64,000 nt of DNA. It comes from Saprospiraceae bacterium (lineage in GTDB: Bacteria > Bacteroidota > Bacteroidia > Chitinophagales > Saprospiraceae). The translations under genes and the position numbers were made by a program. The notes beneath the pieces are model-generated. The model did not search any database and was not told the DNA's origin. It worked only from the letters and a program-made list of their open reading frames with translations. The DNA is taken from assembly GCA_016714025.1 (NCBI GenBank), contig JADJOB010000002.1, positions 1,954,001-2,018,000 of the forward strand, read 5' to 3'. Below, piece after piece: positions 26,069 through 35,641 of the stretch (position 1 is the first letter of the stretch; each line of letters starts with the position of its first letter).

Positions 26069-27067
26069 ATGAGTATTCTTAACTTTCAAAAGCCGGATCA
26101 AATCATTCTTCAAAAATCAACCGACTTTGAAGGTACTTTTGAATTTAAGCCGTTGGAACCTGGATTCGGACAAACAATCGGAAATTCCTTAAGAAGAATT
26201 CTCTTGTCGTCCCTTGAAGGATTTGCAATTTCAAACGTACGTATTGCCGGCGTTGAACACGAATTTGCTACCATTAAAGGAGTAATGGAAGATGTGGTTG
26301 AAATCATCCTGAATCTGAAACAGGTTCGGTTGAAACCATTGATGGATGTAAATACCATCAAAGAAGAAAAAATTTACATCACCATCAGTGGTAAAGATAA
26401 ATTTACAGCAGGAGACCTTGAAAACAGTACCAATGTTTTTAAAGTTACCAATCCAGACTTGATTATTTGTAGAATGGAGCCTTTTGTGAATTTAGAATTG
26501 GAATTAACCATTTCGAAAGGCCGTGGATATATGCCAGCAGATGAAATGATTACTAAGGATTTACCAATTGGAATCATTCCTGTCGATGCCATTTACACGC
26601 CGATACAAAAAGTAACTTACAGCATTTCAAATACCAGGGTTGGACAAAAAACGGATTACGAAAAATTAATCCTGGAAGTTAGAACCGATGGTACGATTCA
26701 TCCAGAAGAAGCTGTAAAAGAAGCTGCTCGAATTATGATTCAGCATTTGATGCTGATTACAGATGAAAACATTACATTCGAAGATGCAGTACGTAAAGAA
26801 GATACGATTGTTGATGAACACGTTCTTCATATGCGTAAATTATTAAAAACACCTTTAGAAGATTTAGATTTATCAGTTCGTGCTTACAATTGCTTAAAAG
26901 CTGCTAAAATTAATTCATTGGCAGAAATGGTTAAGTATGACACACATGAATTGTTAAAATTCCGGAATTTCGGAAAAAAATCATTGGTGGAAATTGAAGA
27001 ATTATTACAAACTAAAAACCTGAGTTTCGGAATGGATCTATCCAAATATAAATTGGACGAAGATTAA
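26069..27067 (+). CDS. rpoA: RNA polymerase alpha subunit
   Basis: 332 residues, standard length. The N-terminal domain dimerises and nucleates core RNA polymerase (FEFKPLEPGFGQTIGNSLRR, typical), and the C-terminal domain contacts UP elements and activators (LDLSVRAYNCLKAAKINSL, LLKFRNFGKKSLVEIEE). I placed the start at ATG 26069, giving MSILNFQKPD; an upstream in-frame start would overlap rpsD and add an unconserved stretch. It lies 28 bases after rpsD. Confidence 0.97.
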   Translation: MSILNFQKPDQIILQKSTDFEGTFEFKPLEPGFGQTIGNSLRRILLSSLEGFAISNVRIAGVEHEFATIKGVMEDVVEIILNLKQVRLKPLMDVNTIKEEKIYITISGKDKFTAGDLENSTNVFKVTNPDLIICRMEPFVNLELELTISKGRGYMPADEMITKDLPIGIIPVDAIYTPIQKVTYSISNTRVGQKTDYEKLILEVRTDGTIHPEEAVKEAARIMIQHLMLITDENITFEDAVRKEDTIVDEHVLHMRKLLKTPLEDLDLSVRAYNCLKAAKINSLAEMVKYDTHELLKFRNFGKKSLVEIEELLQTKNLSFGMDLSKYKLDED

Positions 27068-27096
27068 TTTTTAAACGCGGAGTATAAACTAATAGC

Positions 27097-27594
27097 ATGC
27101 GACACGGAAAAGCATTTAATCATTTAGGCAGAAAAAAAGGACATCGGGTAGCTCTTTTAAGAAACCTGGCATCTGCTTTAATTAAGCACAAGCGTATTAA
27201 TACAACGCTTGCGAAAGCAAAAGCATTGAGAGTATTTATTGAACCCTTAATGACTAAATCAAAAAGCAATACCACCCATTCAAGAAGAACGGTATTTAGC
27301 TATTTGCAGGATAAAGATTCAATCACAGAATTATTTGGAACGGTTGCAGGTAAAATTGCTACCAGACCAGGTGGTTATACCCGTGTAATCCGTACAGGAT
27401 TTAGAAAAGGGGATGGAGCTGAAATGGCCATGATTGAAATGGTTGATTTTAACGACATCATGATTTCTGCTTCGCAGTCAAAAGCACCAGCTGCTGAAAT
27501 TAAAAAGACTCGTAGAGGCCGGACAAAAAAATCAGATTCAGCCACTCCATCGGTTGAAACCGGCGGGACTGTTGTCTCTGATGAGAAGGAATAA
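27097..27594 (+). CDS. rplQ: 50S ribosomal protein L17 with acidic/basic tail
   Basis: 165 residues; the conserved core is about 120 residues and the rest is an extension. MRHGKAFNHLGRKKGHRVAL at the start and GKIATRPGGYTRVIRTGFRKGD in the core (in part) identify L17, a protein near the tunnel exit. The tail from about residue 125 is Ala/Lys/Ser-rich with TRRGRTKK and an acidic end. It is the last gene of the supercluster, directly before a terminator. Confidence 0.96.
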   Translation: MRHGKAFNHLGRKKGHRVALLRNLASALIKHKRINTTLAKAKALRVFIEPLMTKSKSNTTHSRRTVFSYLQDKDSITELFGTVAGKIATRPGGYTRVIRTGFRKGDGAEMAMIEMVDFNDIMISASQSKAPAAEIKKTRRGRTKKSDSATPSVETGGTVVSDEKE

Positions 27595-27598
27595 TTTT

Positions 27599-27624
27599 AA
27601 AGCGGCTTTAGCCGCTTTTTTTTT
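27599..27624 (+). terminator. Intrinsic terminator of the ribosomal supercluster
   Basis: A perfect 8-bp stem (AAAGCGGC / GCCGCTTT) with TTTA loop is followed by an uninterrupted run of T to 27624. It starts 4 bases after the rplQ stop. This is the strongest terminator in the window. Confidence 0.9.
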
Positions 27625-27642
27625 GTACATACAAAAACAATC

Positions 27643-27659
27643 AGCATTCAAAGAATGCT
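27643..27659 (+). promoter_or_regulatory. Small inverted repeat upstream of carA
   Basis: AGCATTC and GAATGCT (7 bp, perfect) around AAA, ending 4 bases before the candidate carA -7 element. The position would suit an operator, but the repeat is short and its function is unknown. Confidence 0.3.
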
Positions 27660-27662
27660 TTA

Positions 27663-27670
27663 TATATTTG
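27663..27670 (+). promoter_or_regulatory. -7 promoter element for carA
   Basis: TATATTTG matches TAnnTTTG exactly, 25 bases before the carA ATG and after the supercluster terminator. No -33 TTTG at standard spacing. Confidence 0.45.
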
Positions 27671-27695
27671 TGAAAATCTAATATAATTTATTTAT

Positions 27696-28826
27696 ATGCC
27701 AACCAGCTCTACTCAAAATGCATGGCTGCTTTTACAAGACGGTACCTATTTCAAAGGCTTTGCAGCAGGTAAAACAGGTACTTTTGGAGCTGAGATTTGT
27801 TTCAATACCGGGATGACCGGTTATCAAGAAATCTATACCGATCCTAGTTATTACGGTCAGATAATGATTAATACCAATGTTCATATTGGAAATTATGGAA
27901 TTATTCATAATGAAGCAGAATCTGCAAATGTTCAAATACGGGGTTTGGTTTGTCGAAATTTTTCATGGCATCTGAGTCGGACGCAAGCTGAAGAAAATCT
28001 AAATGATTATCTCGAAAGAAATGGCGTTATCTGCATTCATGGCATTGATACCAGAGCTTTGGTACGACATATCCGGATTCATGGTGCTATGAATGCGGTC
28101 ATATCTACAGAACTAAGTGAAATTAAAGAATTAGCAAAATTTTTAGATAGTGTACCTAACATGGAAGGCCTCGAATTGGCTTCCAAAGTAAGTACAGAAA
28201 CAGCTTACTTAATTGGGAATCCAGAAAGTAAACTGCGATTGGCAGCAATGGATTATGGTATAAAAAAATCCATCTTGAAGCAACTTGAAATCATGGGTTT
28301 TTATATAAAAGTATTTCCAGCAAAAAGCACCATCCAGGAAATTAATGCATGGAATCCAGATGCCTATTTCTTGTCCAATGGTCCAGGAGATCCTGAAGTT
28401 ATGGAATATGCCATTGATACGGTAACAGCCATGATTGCAACCAGGAAACCAGTCTTTGGAATTTGCCTGGGTCATCAATTGGTAAATCTGGCTTTAGGTG
28501 TCTCTACATTTAAAATGCATCATGGACATCGTGGAACCAACCATCCTGTAAAGAACTTAATCAGTGGATTGGGTGAAATCACAAGTCAAAATCATGGATT
28601 TTCAGTAAAACAGGAAGATATTGTAAAACACAATTCTGAAATTGAATTAACCCACATCAATTTAAATGATCAGTCGGTTGAAGGAATACGTCATAAAACT
28701 TTGCCTGTTTTTAGTGTGCAATACCATCCGGAAGCTGGGCCGGGTCCGCATGATTCAAGGTACTTGTTTAAACAGTTTTATCAAAATACAGCGAAACTAA
28801 ACCAAGAAAGTTTAATACATGAGTGA
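27696..28826 (+). CDS. carA: Carbamoyl-phosphate synthase small (glutaminase) subunit
   Basis: 376 residues, standard length. CarA releases ammonia from glutamine and channels it to CarB for carbamoyl phosphate, the precursor of arginine and pyrimidines. The N-terminal domain has FGAEICFNTGMTGYQEI and the class I glutaminase domain has the catalytic Cys257 in GICLGHQ, HHGHRGTNHPV, and YHPEAGPGP with the catalytic His. carB is not in this window. Its last codons overlap eno by 8 bases, so the two are co-translated. Confidence 0.96.
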   Translation: MPTSSTQNAWLLLQDGTYFKGFAAGKTGTFGAEICFNTGMTGYQEIYTDPSYYGQIMINTNVHIGNYGIIHNEAESANVQIRGLVCRNFSWHLSRTQAEENLNDYLERNGVICIHGIDTRALVRHIRIHGAMNAVISTELSEIKELAKFLDSVPNMEGLELASKVSTETAYLIGNPESKLRLAAMDYGIKKSILKQLEIMGFYIKVFPAKSTIQEINAWNPDAYFLSNGPGDPEVMEYAIDTVTAMIATRKPVFGICLGHQLVNLALGVSTFKMHHGHRGTNHPVKNLISGLGEITSQNHGFSVKQEDIVKHNSEIELTHINLNDQSVEGIRHKTLPVFSVQYHPEAGPGPHDSRYLFKQFYQNTAKLNQESLIHE

Positions 28827-30105
28827 GATCATAGATATCCGTGCAAGGCAAATTTTGGACAGTAGGGGATTTCCAACTGTTGAAGTTGAAGTAGAAACTG
28901 AATTTGGAATTGTAGAACGCGCTGCGGTTCCTTCAGGAGCATCAACAGGAAAACATGAAGCCGTTGAATTGAGGGATGGAGATCAAACTAAATTTTTAGG
29001 AAAAGGAGTGCTCAAAGCATGTCAATTCATTGAGGAAGAGCTTGCCGAGGAAATTCTTGGAATGGACGTTTCTCAGCAACGTGCAATTGATAAAACAATG
29101 ATTGAAGCGGATGGAACTGAAAACAAATCCAGATTTGGAGCCAATGCGATCCTGGGAATTTCATTGGCAGTTGCAAAAGCAGCGTCAACAGAAGCAAATC
29201 TTCCTCTTTACAAATATATAGGTGGGGTGAATGCCCATACACTCCCGGTCCCTTTAATGAATATCGTAAACGGAGGTGCCCATGCAGACAATAAGCTCGA
29301 TTTTCAGGAATTCATGATAGCACCCGTTGGAGCTTCAACGTTTGCAGAAGCTTTGCGGATGGGCTCAGAAGTTTTTCACAATTTGAAAGCCGTTTTAAAA
29401 TCGAAAGGCTTTTCAACCAATGTTGGGGATGAAGGAGGTTTTGCTCCTGCTCTCAACACGAATGAAGAAGCCTTGGATCTGATCATGCTTGCTATAGATA
29501 AAGCGGGCTATAAAGCAGGACAAGACATTGCACTGGCAATGGATCCGGCCGTATCTGAACTTTTTGATGAGAAAACACAAAGATATGTTTTTCATAAATC
29601 GGATGGAAGGTCTTTGAGTAGCGAACAGATGGTCGATTATTGGATACGCTTAGCGGCTAATTATCCGCTTGTATCGATCGAAGATGCTTTAGCTGAAGAC
29701 GATTGGAATGCCTGGATTGCATTGACAAAAGCTATTGGACATAAGATTCAATTGGTTGGTGATGATTTGTTTGTTACCAATCCAAAGCGAATCCAACAAG
29801 GGATCTCACTCCATGCTGCCAATGCGGTATTAATTAAACTCAACCAAATTGGAACCTTAACCGAAACCATCGATGCCGTTCAATTAGCACAAAGCAACTC
29901 ATTTAAGTGCGTGATGAGTCACCGTTCTGGCGAAACAGAGGATACAACCATTGCTGATTTGGCGGTTGCACTTCACTGCGGGCAAATTAAAACAGGTTCA
30001 TTATCCCGTTCCGACCGGGTCGCTAAATACAATCAACTGCTCCGAATTGAGGAAGAATTGGATAATCAGGCATATTATCCGGGCAAAATGATATTTGATA
30101 AATAA
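28819..30105 (+). CDS. eno: Enolase
   Basis: 428 residues, standard. Converts 2-phosphoglycerate to phosphoenolpyruvate in glycolysis. Signature segments are ARQILDSRGFPTVEVEVE (in part), SGASTGKHEAVELRD, NVGDEGGFAP (with the catalytic Glu), SIEDALAEDDW (metal), the VLIKLNQIGTLTET signature with the catalytic Lys, and SHRSGETED. It starts inside the end of carA; this rplQ-carA-eno order is common in Bacteroidota. Confidence 0.97.
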   Translation: MSEIIDIRARQILDSRGFPTVEVEVETEFGIVERAAVPSGASTGKHEAVELRDGDQTKFLGKGVLKACQFIEEELAEEILGMDVSQQRAIDKTMIEADGTENKSRFGANAILGISLAVAKAASTEANLPLYKYIGGVNAHTLPVPLMNIVNGGAHADNKLDFQEFMIAPVGASTFAEALRMGSEVFHNLKAVLKSKGFSTNVGDEGGFAPALNTNEEALDLIMLAIDKAGYKAGQDIALAMDPAVSELFDEKTQRYVFHKSDGRSLSSEQMVDYWIRLAANYPLVSIEDALAEDDWNAWIALTKAIGHKIQLVGDDLFVTNPKRIQQGISLHAANAVLIKLNQIGTLTETIDAVQLAQSNSFKCVMSHRSGETEDTTIADLAVALHCGQIKTGSLSRSDRVAKYNQLLRIEEELDNQAYYPGKMIFDK

Positions 30106-30118
30106 ATAGTATATATAT

Positions 30119-30451
30119 TTGCCTAATATTCCTGTGATTGTGTCTCAGAAGAAGAAAACGATCCCCTTAATTACCTATCTACCTCATTGGATTTCGATCC
30201 ATAAGTATTGGTTGACAGCAGTGTCATTCCTTGTCTATATGTATTTTTTTGATCAATACAGGATACCCGTTGCCCTAAAAATTTACTCGAATCTTACATC
30301 GCTTGAAAAGGAGCGGGATGAATTTCTAAAATTAATCGTAAAAGTTCGCGACGATAAACGTGATTTTGAGAATAATTATGAGAAATTTGCGCGCGAAAAG
30401 TATTACATGTCCAAATCTGATGAGGATGTGTTTATAATCGAGAAACAGTAA
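30119..30451 (+). CDS. FtsB/DivIC-like septum formation initiator protein
   Basis: About 110 residues: a basic N-terminus, one transmembrane helix (about residues 29-46), then a coiled coil rich in Lys, Glu and Asp and a KFAREKYYM segment typical of the DivIC/FtsB family, which links divisome subunits on the outer side of the inner membrane. The start is uncertain: TTG at 30119 overlaps a TATATTTG promoter-like box, and GTG codons at 30134 and 30140 are alternatives. It lies 13 bases after eno, a neighbour often seen for this family. Confidence 0.75.
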   Translation: MPNIPVIVSQKKKTIPLITYLPHWISIHKYWLTAVSFLVYMYFFDQYRIPVALKIYSNLTSLEKERDEFLKLIVKVRDDKRDFENNYEKFAREKYYMSKSDEDVFIIEKQ

Positions 30452-30466
30452 ATACAATTTAACAAC

Positions 30467-31339
30467 ATGGCGGTATTGGTTGGATCCCATTCAAGGGTCT
30501 TGGTTCAGGGTTTTACAGGAAAGGAAGGTAGTTTTCACGCAGAACAAATGATTGCTTACGGTACCAATGTAATTGGCGGGGTAACACCTGGTAAAGGTGG
30601 GCAAACCCATTTAGACCGTCCTGTTTTTAATACAGTGTTAGACGCAGTTAAAAAGGCGGACGCAAACACTTCAATCATATTTGTTCCTCCAGCGTTTGCT
30701 GCGGATGCAATTATGGAGGCTGCAGAAGCTGGAATCGGTGTAATCGTTTGCATTACAGAAGGTGTACCCGTTCAAGACATGGTAAAGGTTAAGGAATATC
30801 TCAAAAATTATCCATGCCGGCTTATTGGTCCAAATTGTCCTGGAATCATTACCCCGGGTGAGGCGAAAATTGGTATTATGCCAGGGTTCATTCATCAAAA
30901 AGGACATATTGGAATCATATCCCGTTCTGGAACTTTGACTTATGAAGCCGTAGATCAAGTCACAAAAGCCGGAATGGGACAATCTACTTGTATAGGCATT
31001 GGAGGAGATCCAATTCCTGGAACCACCACCCTGGAGGCTGTCCAATTATTGATGGCAGATTATCAAACCGAAGGCATCATTATGATTGGTGAGATCGGTG
31101 GAAACATGGAAACCGAAGCTGCCGAATGGATTAAAGAATATGGTACGAAACCGGTAGTTGGATTTATTGCCGGACAAACGGCACCCAAAGGACGTAAAAT
31201 GGGCCACGCAGGAGCCATTATAGGTGGGGCCGCAGATACCGCAGAAGCAAAAATGGCAGTGATGGCAGCCTGTGGAATTCATGTGGTCCAATCTCCAGCC
31301 GATATTGGCATTACAATGAAACAGGTCTTATCAAAATAA
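30467..31339 (+). CDS. sucD: Succinyl-CoA synthetase alpha subunit
   Basis: 290 residues. With SucC it interconverts succinyl-CoA and succinate with ATP or GTP formation in the TCA cycle. The CoA-binding Rossmann part has VLVQGFTGKEGSFH and GVTPGKGGQTH; the ligase part has IGPNCPGIITPGEAKIG, SRSGTLTYE and the active-site phosphohistidine His247 in GRKMGHAGAI. sucC is not in the window. It is 15 bases after the DivIC-like gene and converges on crtZ. Confidence 0.96.
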   Translation: MAVLVGSHSRVLVQGFTGKEGSFHAEQMIAYGTNVIGGVTPGKGGQTHLDRPVFNTVLDAVKKADANTSIIFVPPAFAADAIMEAAEAGIGVIVCITEGVPVQDMVKVKEYLKNYPCRLIGPNCPGIITPGEAKIGIMPGFIHQKGHIGIISRSGTLTYEAVDQVTKAGMGQSTCIGIGGDPIPGTTTLEAVQLLMADYQTEGIIMIGEIGGNMETEAAEWIKEYGTKPVVGFIAGQTAPKGRKMGHAGAIIGGAADTAEAKMAVMAACGIHVVQSPADIGITMKQVLSK

Positions 31340-31358
31340 ATCCACCTCAGCCTGTTTC

Positions 31359-31856
31359 TTAGTTGGCTGTAGCTTTTTTCTTTTTGGAGAAGTAACGAGG
31401 ATTCACCAGCAACATTCCGAAAGATTCGCAATCTTCTTTGGTTTGCTTGGCATGATGGGCGCCATGGGCTTTTAATACAGCCTTGGAATACGGACTGTCC
31501 AATTGCTTAAACCAGTTAAATCTTCGATGGATATACACATCATGAACCAGAAAATAACAGAGACCGTAAATAGAGATTCCAATTCCTATAAATAGCAAAA
31601 ACCGAAAATCAGGAAAGTAGGATCCGGCCATATAACAAATCATAGAAGGGATGGCAAAGACCAAAAAGAACCGGTCATTCTTTTCCCAAAAACCCGTTTT
31701 CATTTGATGCGGTTTGTGATGATCTTCATGCCAGGACCAAAGAATTCCATGCATGATAAACTTATGGGTAAACCAGGCAACAAATTCCATTGCTAAAAAA
31801 GAAACTACGATTAAGCTGATATTTAAGAGCATATATTGGGTATAGTATATATACAA
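31359..31856 (-). CDS. crtZ: Beta-carotene hydroxylase, CrtZ type
   Basis: 165 residues, about four membrane helices. The membrane-bound di-iron histidine motifs of the fatty-acid hydroxylase/CrtZ family are complete: HKFIMH, HEDHH, HDVYIHRR and HGAHH. CrtZ adds hydroxyls to the rings of beta-carotene, giving zeaxanthin. No other carotenoid genes are adjacent apart from the prenyl synthase 25 kb away. ATG at 31832 (MLLNISLI) may be the real start because the first eight residues look unstructured. Confidence 0.85.
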   Translation of the reverse strand: MYIYYTQYMLLNISLIVVSFLAMEFVAWFTHKFIMHGILWSWHEDHHKPHQMKTGFWEKNDRFFLVFAIPSMICYMAGSYFPDFRFLLFIGIGISIYGLCYFLVHDVYIHRRFNWFKQLDSPYSKAVLKAHGAHHAKQTKEDCESFGMLLVNPRYFSKKKKATAN

Positions 31857-31888
31857 ATCATATTCTGTATTGTTTATTTCAATACAAA

Positions 31889-34800
31889 TTAATCTTGCTC
31901 ATTAGAATCTTCAGTTGTATTCGGCACAGAACGCATCAAAGGCAACTCAATATAAAAACTGGTTCCTACGCCCGGTATTGTTTTAAAATATATGCGGCCA
32001 TTCGCTGACTCAATGATTTGTTGACACATTGCCAAACCCAAACCGGTTCCGGAACTCTTGGATGTAAAATTGGGAAGAAACACTTTAGCTTGCATGTCTT
32101 CAGGAATGCCCGTCCCATTATCGCGAACCATGATAATTGCATTCTTTGAATTGGCATCTAATTGAATATCGATGTGACCTCGTTTTGTTTCCGGAATTGC
32201 CTGGATTGCATTGTTGATCAGATTGTTTAAAACCCGGATGATTTGATTTTTATCAGCGAAGACAAATAATTCATCAATCGGAACGGATAAAAGGATGTCA
32301 ATATCTTCTCTTTTGCGAAATAAGTCATGAACTGATGAAACAATTTCATTTAAAACAATTTTTTCATTTTCAGCAGTTGGCATTTTAGCAAAATTGCTAA
32401 ACTCAGTGGCAATCTTAGTCAAATTGTCAATTTGTTCGATTAAGGTCAAGCTTACTTTTTGAGCCATTTCTTTAACATCTTCTGCACCTGAGCGGATGTG
32501 TTGCTGCAAATATTGGATGCTCAGTTTCATCGGTGTCAATGGATTTTTAATTTCATGTGCAACTTGTTTGGCCATCTCCCGCCATGCACTATCCCTTTCA
32601 GATTTTGCCAGTAGCTGAGCGCTTTCATCCAATTGACTTACCATTTGATTGTAATTGCTGATGAGTTCGCCAATTTCATCTTGTCCGCTCCATTCTAATT
32701 TTTCATTTGTTTTACCCAACCGAATCTGTCTGATTTTATTTCCTAAATTTACCAAAGGTGCTGTAATTGAATTTGCTAAAAGGGTAGCCAAACTGGCTGC
32801 AATTAAAAAGAGAAATACATAGATGTTGAGCAATGTATTTATCAAATTAGCGAGCCGGTTTCCGGATTTACTTTCCTGAGATGCTTTGGCTTCCACTTGA
32901 AGAATTGCAATTCGTTTGTTGTTGTAAAATAAATTGCGGTAGGCATTGAGATCATCGTCCGGACTTTCAGTGATGGTGATGTCTTCAGAAAAACTCGGGT
33001 AACTAAAAAAGACATTTGGATCAATTAATTTAAAAATTGGATCCTGTTCTGATTGATTGTTGGCATATACCTTTTCTTCAATGCCTTTTGTATTAAATAG
33101 ATTGACATTAAAATCAACCATTTGACTGGATTGCCTGATTTGTTCGGATAAGATCAAATTAGCATCTTCTATTGTATTCGAATTCCGAATGGTGGTTTCC
33201 AGAAAATTGCAAAGGTTATTGGTTTTGCTTTCCAGATTTTCTCGGAAAATTTGATCTTCAGATTGACGTGTAAAAAATACAGTAGTAATTGCAATGATTA
33301 AAAAACTGATTACGATACCTAAAATTACATAAAATTGAATTCTGTTTTTTAGTGAAGGTTTATCCTGAAATGTAATTTGTAACCCTTCCGGTAAAAAAGG
33401 CAAGCGCTGGTGGATTAAGCTGATCAGGTAGGATATTAAAATTAAGACTGTAAATAAATAGGAAAACAAAGAAATTCCTTTAAGAGTTGATTCCAATGGG
33501 TTGCTGATAACCAGGTATTGATTTGGTTGGGATCTGGTGTACAATACGTCTTTATCTCCTTGTATCACATGACGAATGCTGTCTTTTTTTAATACATTTT
33601 TTACATGATCTATAGATGGTTTGTATACACTGCTGGAATATTTTAAAAAATTATCTTCAAAAAAATAAAGTTCATATTGATTTGTCGTACAATTTTGAAT
33701 CAATTCCGGAACGCAGTCTTTTCGAATCTTAAGACATTCGATGTATTGTCCGATCATTTGATCTTTTACGTAACGCTTTTTTTGATTTTGAAAGTGAAAA
33801 ATCATGCTGGCATTTAAAATGCTTATCACAATGATCCATGAAATCAACCACAATATATTTTTTTGATATTCCTCAGAAAAGAAATCCTGCATCCAAATGA
33901 TGATTGAAACACCCAAAAAGAATGTAAGCAATCCAATGTTTATGTTTGATTGATAGATGAAACCAGCAAGAATGAGAAAAGCCAAAAGATAAATTAAAAT
34001 TTTATGGCGGAAGGGTAATTCAAAACTTGCAGTACTAAGTGTGAGTTTATTGGTTATTAAAAATATGGCCAGAAGCGCAATCAATAAATCAAAAAGTAAA
34101 ATGTAATTTTCTACCTGAATCGAAAAAATATTGTTAAGGTCAAAGTAAAAATCAGAATGAATAAATACAGCACTAAAAATAAAGCAATAAATAATCAGTG
34201 CAATGATGGATGCTAAATAATTAAACAACACCACACCATATCGAAATTTAAGTACACTTAATGTATTGTCTATATTGGCATATTTATAAAAGAAAAAACT
34301 TAGATGAAAAAAGATGCCTGAAAACACAGTGAATTCAAAAAGCGTGTAGTCATAAAATTTTGTATGGACCAGTTTATCGGTCAACATGCTGTGATAAAAA
34401 TCATTTTGATGTACGATCCATTGACACATGCTGGCAGTCACCAAAACACCTGTTGATAGGATGAGGTTGGCCCAGGGATAATTTCCTCTATTAAAAAAAT
34501 CACGTGCTATGCGATGAAAAGGAATGTAGAATATGATGAGTGTAAGCAAATAAAATAAAATCAATGCATTTCCATAATAGGGTGCCAGAAAGGGACCGTC
34601 CAAATTCAAATAAAATAATGGTTTTTTTGCATTTGATTTTGCAAAAATTGGTAGATCTCTTTGCGTCTTACGCGTTTTTGTAAGTGTAAACCCTTGTTTA
34701 ATATCTTGGGTGCTGTTAATGTGGTACTGCCTGATGCAATTGATCTTTTGACTGTCGCTGTTTAATTGCGTATCAAGAGTCAGGAAGTATGATCCGTTGT

Positions 34801-35221
34801 ATTTTATCAATGAGATGCTATCGGATTTGAATGCATCGGTACACCAAAGCGCTTCAAAAAAACCATCTTTGCCATTCCAAAAACGAATTTCTCCTTCCTT
34901 GCAGATTACTTGTTTGATTTCACTTTGTCTGGCGATTTTAATGATTTCTGAGTTTTCAAAGCCAGTAAGCGCATTGCCGTCAACTAATAAGGGTTTAAGT
35001 TGCCTGAGGTATTTAGAATCCTTGTCCAGGTGTGCATTGAGTTCACCTTCCAGTTTTATTTTCAGGAAATGGTGGTAATCGTGTTGAAAAGATGGATAAA
35101 CCCATTCGTAAACCTTTGCCAAGGTCAACAAGAGCAAAGCCACAATCCAAACCAAATACCAATTTCTATTTATGGAAAGGTTTACCATTGTAATTTGCCG
35201 TAAAAATAGGAATTTATACAT
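31889..35221 (-). CDS. Large NtrY-like sensor histidine kinase
   Basis: 1110 residues. The N-terminal two thirds hold about a dozen hydrophobic helices in two blocks with extracytoplasmic segments. A HAMP-like segment (ITAPLVNLGNKIRQIRLG) follows the last helix near residue 820. The kinase core has the phospho-acceptor His889 in QVAHEIKNPLTP, the N box LINNAIQAI, DNGTGIP and the G2 box GTGLGLAM. It phosphorylates itself and then a response regulator, in the cytoplasm. No regulator gene is adjacent; the NtrC-type regulator at 54480 is a possible partner by type only. ATG at 35188 (MVNLSINRN) is an alternative start. crtZ lies 32 bases downstream. Confidence 0.85.
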   Translation of the reverse strand: MYKFLFLRQITMVNLSINRNWYLVWIVALLLLTLAKVYEWVYPSFQHDYHHFLKIKLEGELNAHLDKDSKYLRQLKPLLVDGNALTGFENSEIIKIARQSEIKQVICKEGEIRFWNGKDGFFEALWCTDAFKSDSISLIKYNGSYFLTLDTQLNSDSQKINCIRQYHINSTQDIKQGFTLTKTRKTQRDLPIFAKSNAKKPLFYLNLDGPFLAPYYGNALILFYLLTLIIFYIPFHRIARDFFNRGNYPWANLILSTGVLVTASMCQWIVHQNDFYHSMLTDKLVHTKFYDYTLFEFTVFSGIFFHLSFFFYKYANIDNTLSVLKFRYGVVLFNYLASIIALIIYCFIFSAVFIHSDFYFDLNNIFSIQVENYILLFDLLIALLAIFLITNKLTLSTASFELPFRHKILIYLLAFLILAGFIYQSNINIGLLTFFLGVSIIIWMQDFFSEEYQKNILWLISWIIVISILNASMIFHFQNQKKRYVKDQMIGQYIECLKIRKDCVPELIQNCTTNQYELYFFEDNFLKYSSSVYKPSIDHVKNVLKKDSIRHVIQGDKDVLYTRSQPNQYLVISNPLESTLKGISLFSYLFTVLILISYLISLIHQRLPFLPEGLQITFQDKPSLKNRIQFYVILGIVISFLIIAITTVFFTRQSEDQIFRENLESKTNNLCNFLETTIRNSNTIEDANLILSEQIRQSSQMVDFNVNLFNTKGIEEKVYANNQSEQDPIFKLIDPNVFFSYPSFSEDITITESPDDDLNAYRNLFYNNKRIAILQVEAKASQESKSGNRLANLINTLLNIYVFLFLIAASLATLLANSITAPLVNLGNKIRQIRLGKTNEKLEWSGQDEIGELISNYNQMVSQLDESAQLLAKSERDSAWREMAKQVAHEIKNPLTPMKLSIQYLQQHIRSGAEDVKEMAQKVSLTLIEQIDNLTKIATEFSNFAKMPTAENEKIVLNEIVSSVHDLFRKREDIDILLSVPIDELFVFADKNQIIRVLNNLINNAIQAIPETKRGHIDIQLDANSKNAIIMVRDNGTGIPEDMQAKVFLPNFTSKSSGTGLGLAMCQQIIESANGRIYFKTIPGVGTSFYIELPLMRSVPNTTEDSNEQD

Positions 35222-35270
35222 TAAATTATATTATAATGTATTGAATACGAGCTGTTGACAGGGTATTTCG

Positions 35271-35278
35271 TAAATTTG
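35271..35278 (+). promoter_or_regulatory. -7 promoter element for rnpB
   Basis: TAAATTTG matches TAnnTTTG exactly and ends about 4 bases before the predicted RNA 5' end. No -33 TTTG at the standard distance. Confidence 0.55.
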
Positions 35279-35281
35279 TGC

Positions 35282-35635
35282 AGCCATAGCTTATCGCTGC
35301 ATAGCAATATGCAGAGGAAAGTCCGGACAATGTCGGGTCATCACACCATTTAACAGATGGCTCAGGATTCGCGTCCTGAAGAGAACGTGTCACAGAAAAT
35401 TACCGTCCCGCCTGGCGGGATAAGGGTGAAAACGTGTGGTAAGAGCGCACGCATCAGGCTGGTAACAGTTTGTTGGGATAAACCTTGTGAATTGAAATGC
35501 CATGTATATCTATCGTTCGAAAGAATGCCAGGACCCGTGGTTGCGCAAGCAGGTAGAGGGGTAGGCAGCTTAGATAAATGATAAGCACTTTATGATTTAT
35601 TCATAAAGTACAGAATCCGGCTTATTTGGCTTTTT
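35282..35635 (+). ncRNA. rnpB: RNase P RNA
   Basis: Catalytic RNA of RNase P, which removes the 5' leader of pre-tRNAs. The P4 5' strand with conserved region I is seen as GAGGAAAGTCCGGAC (35314-35328). Conserved regions II and III appear as AAGGGTGAAAACGTG and GGTAAGAGCGCAC around 35422-35450. Conserved region V, ACAGAATCCGGCTTA, lies at 35610-35624. AGCCA at 35282-35286 pairs with TGGCT at 35627-35631 to form P1, which sets the ends to within a few bases. The whole layout is type A, as in Bacteroidota. Open frames inside it are not genes. Confidence 0.93.
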
Positions 35636-35641
35636 AAAATT

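Noticed and set aside
35357..35581. Plus-strand frame of 74 codons inside the RNase P RNA
   Set aside because: The region matches conserved RNase P RNA regions; the frame is accidental.
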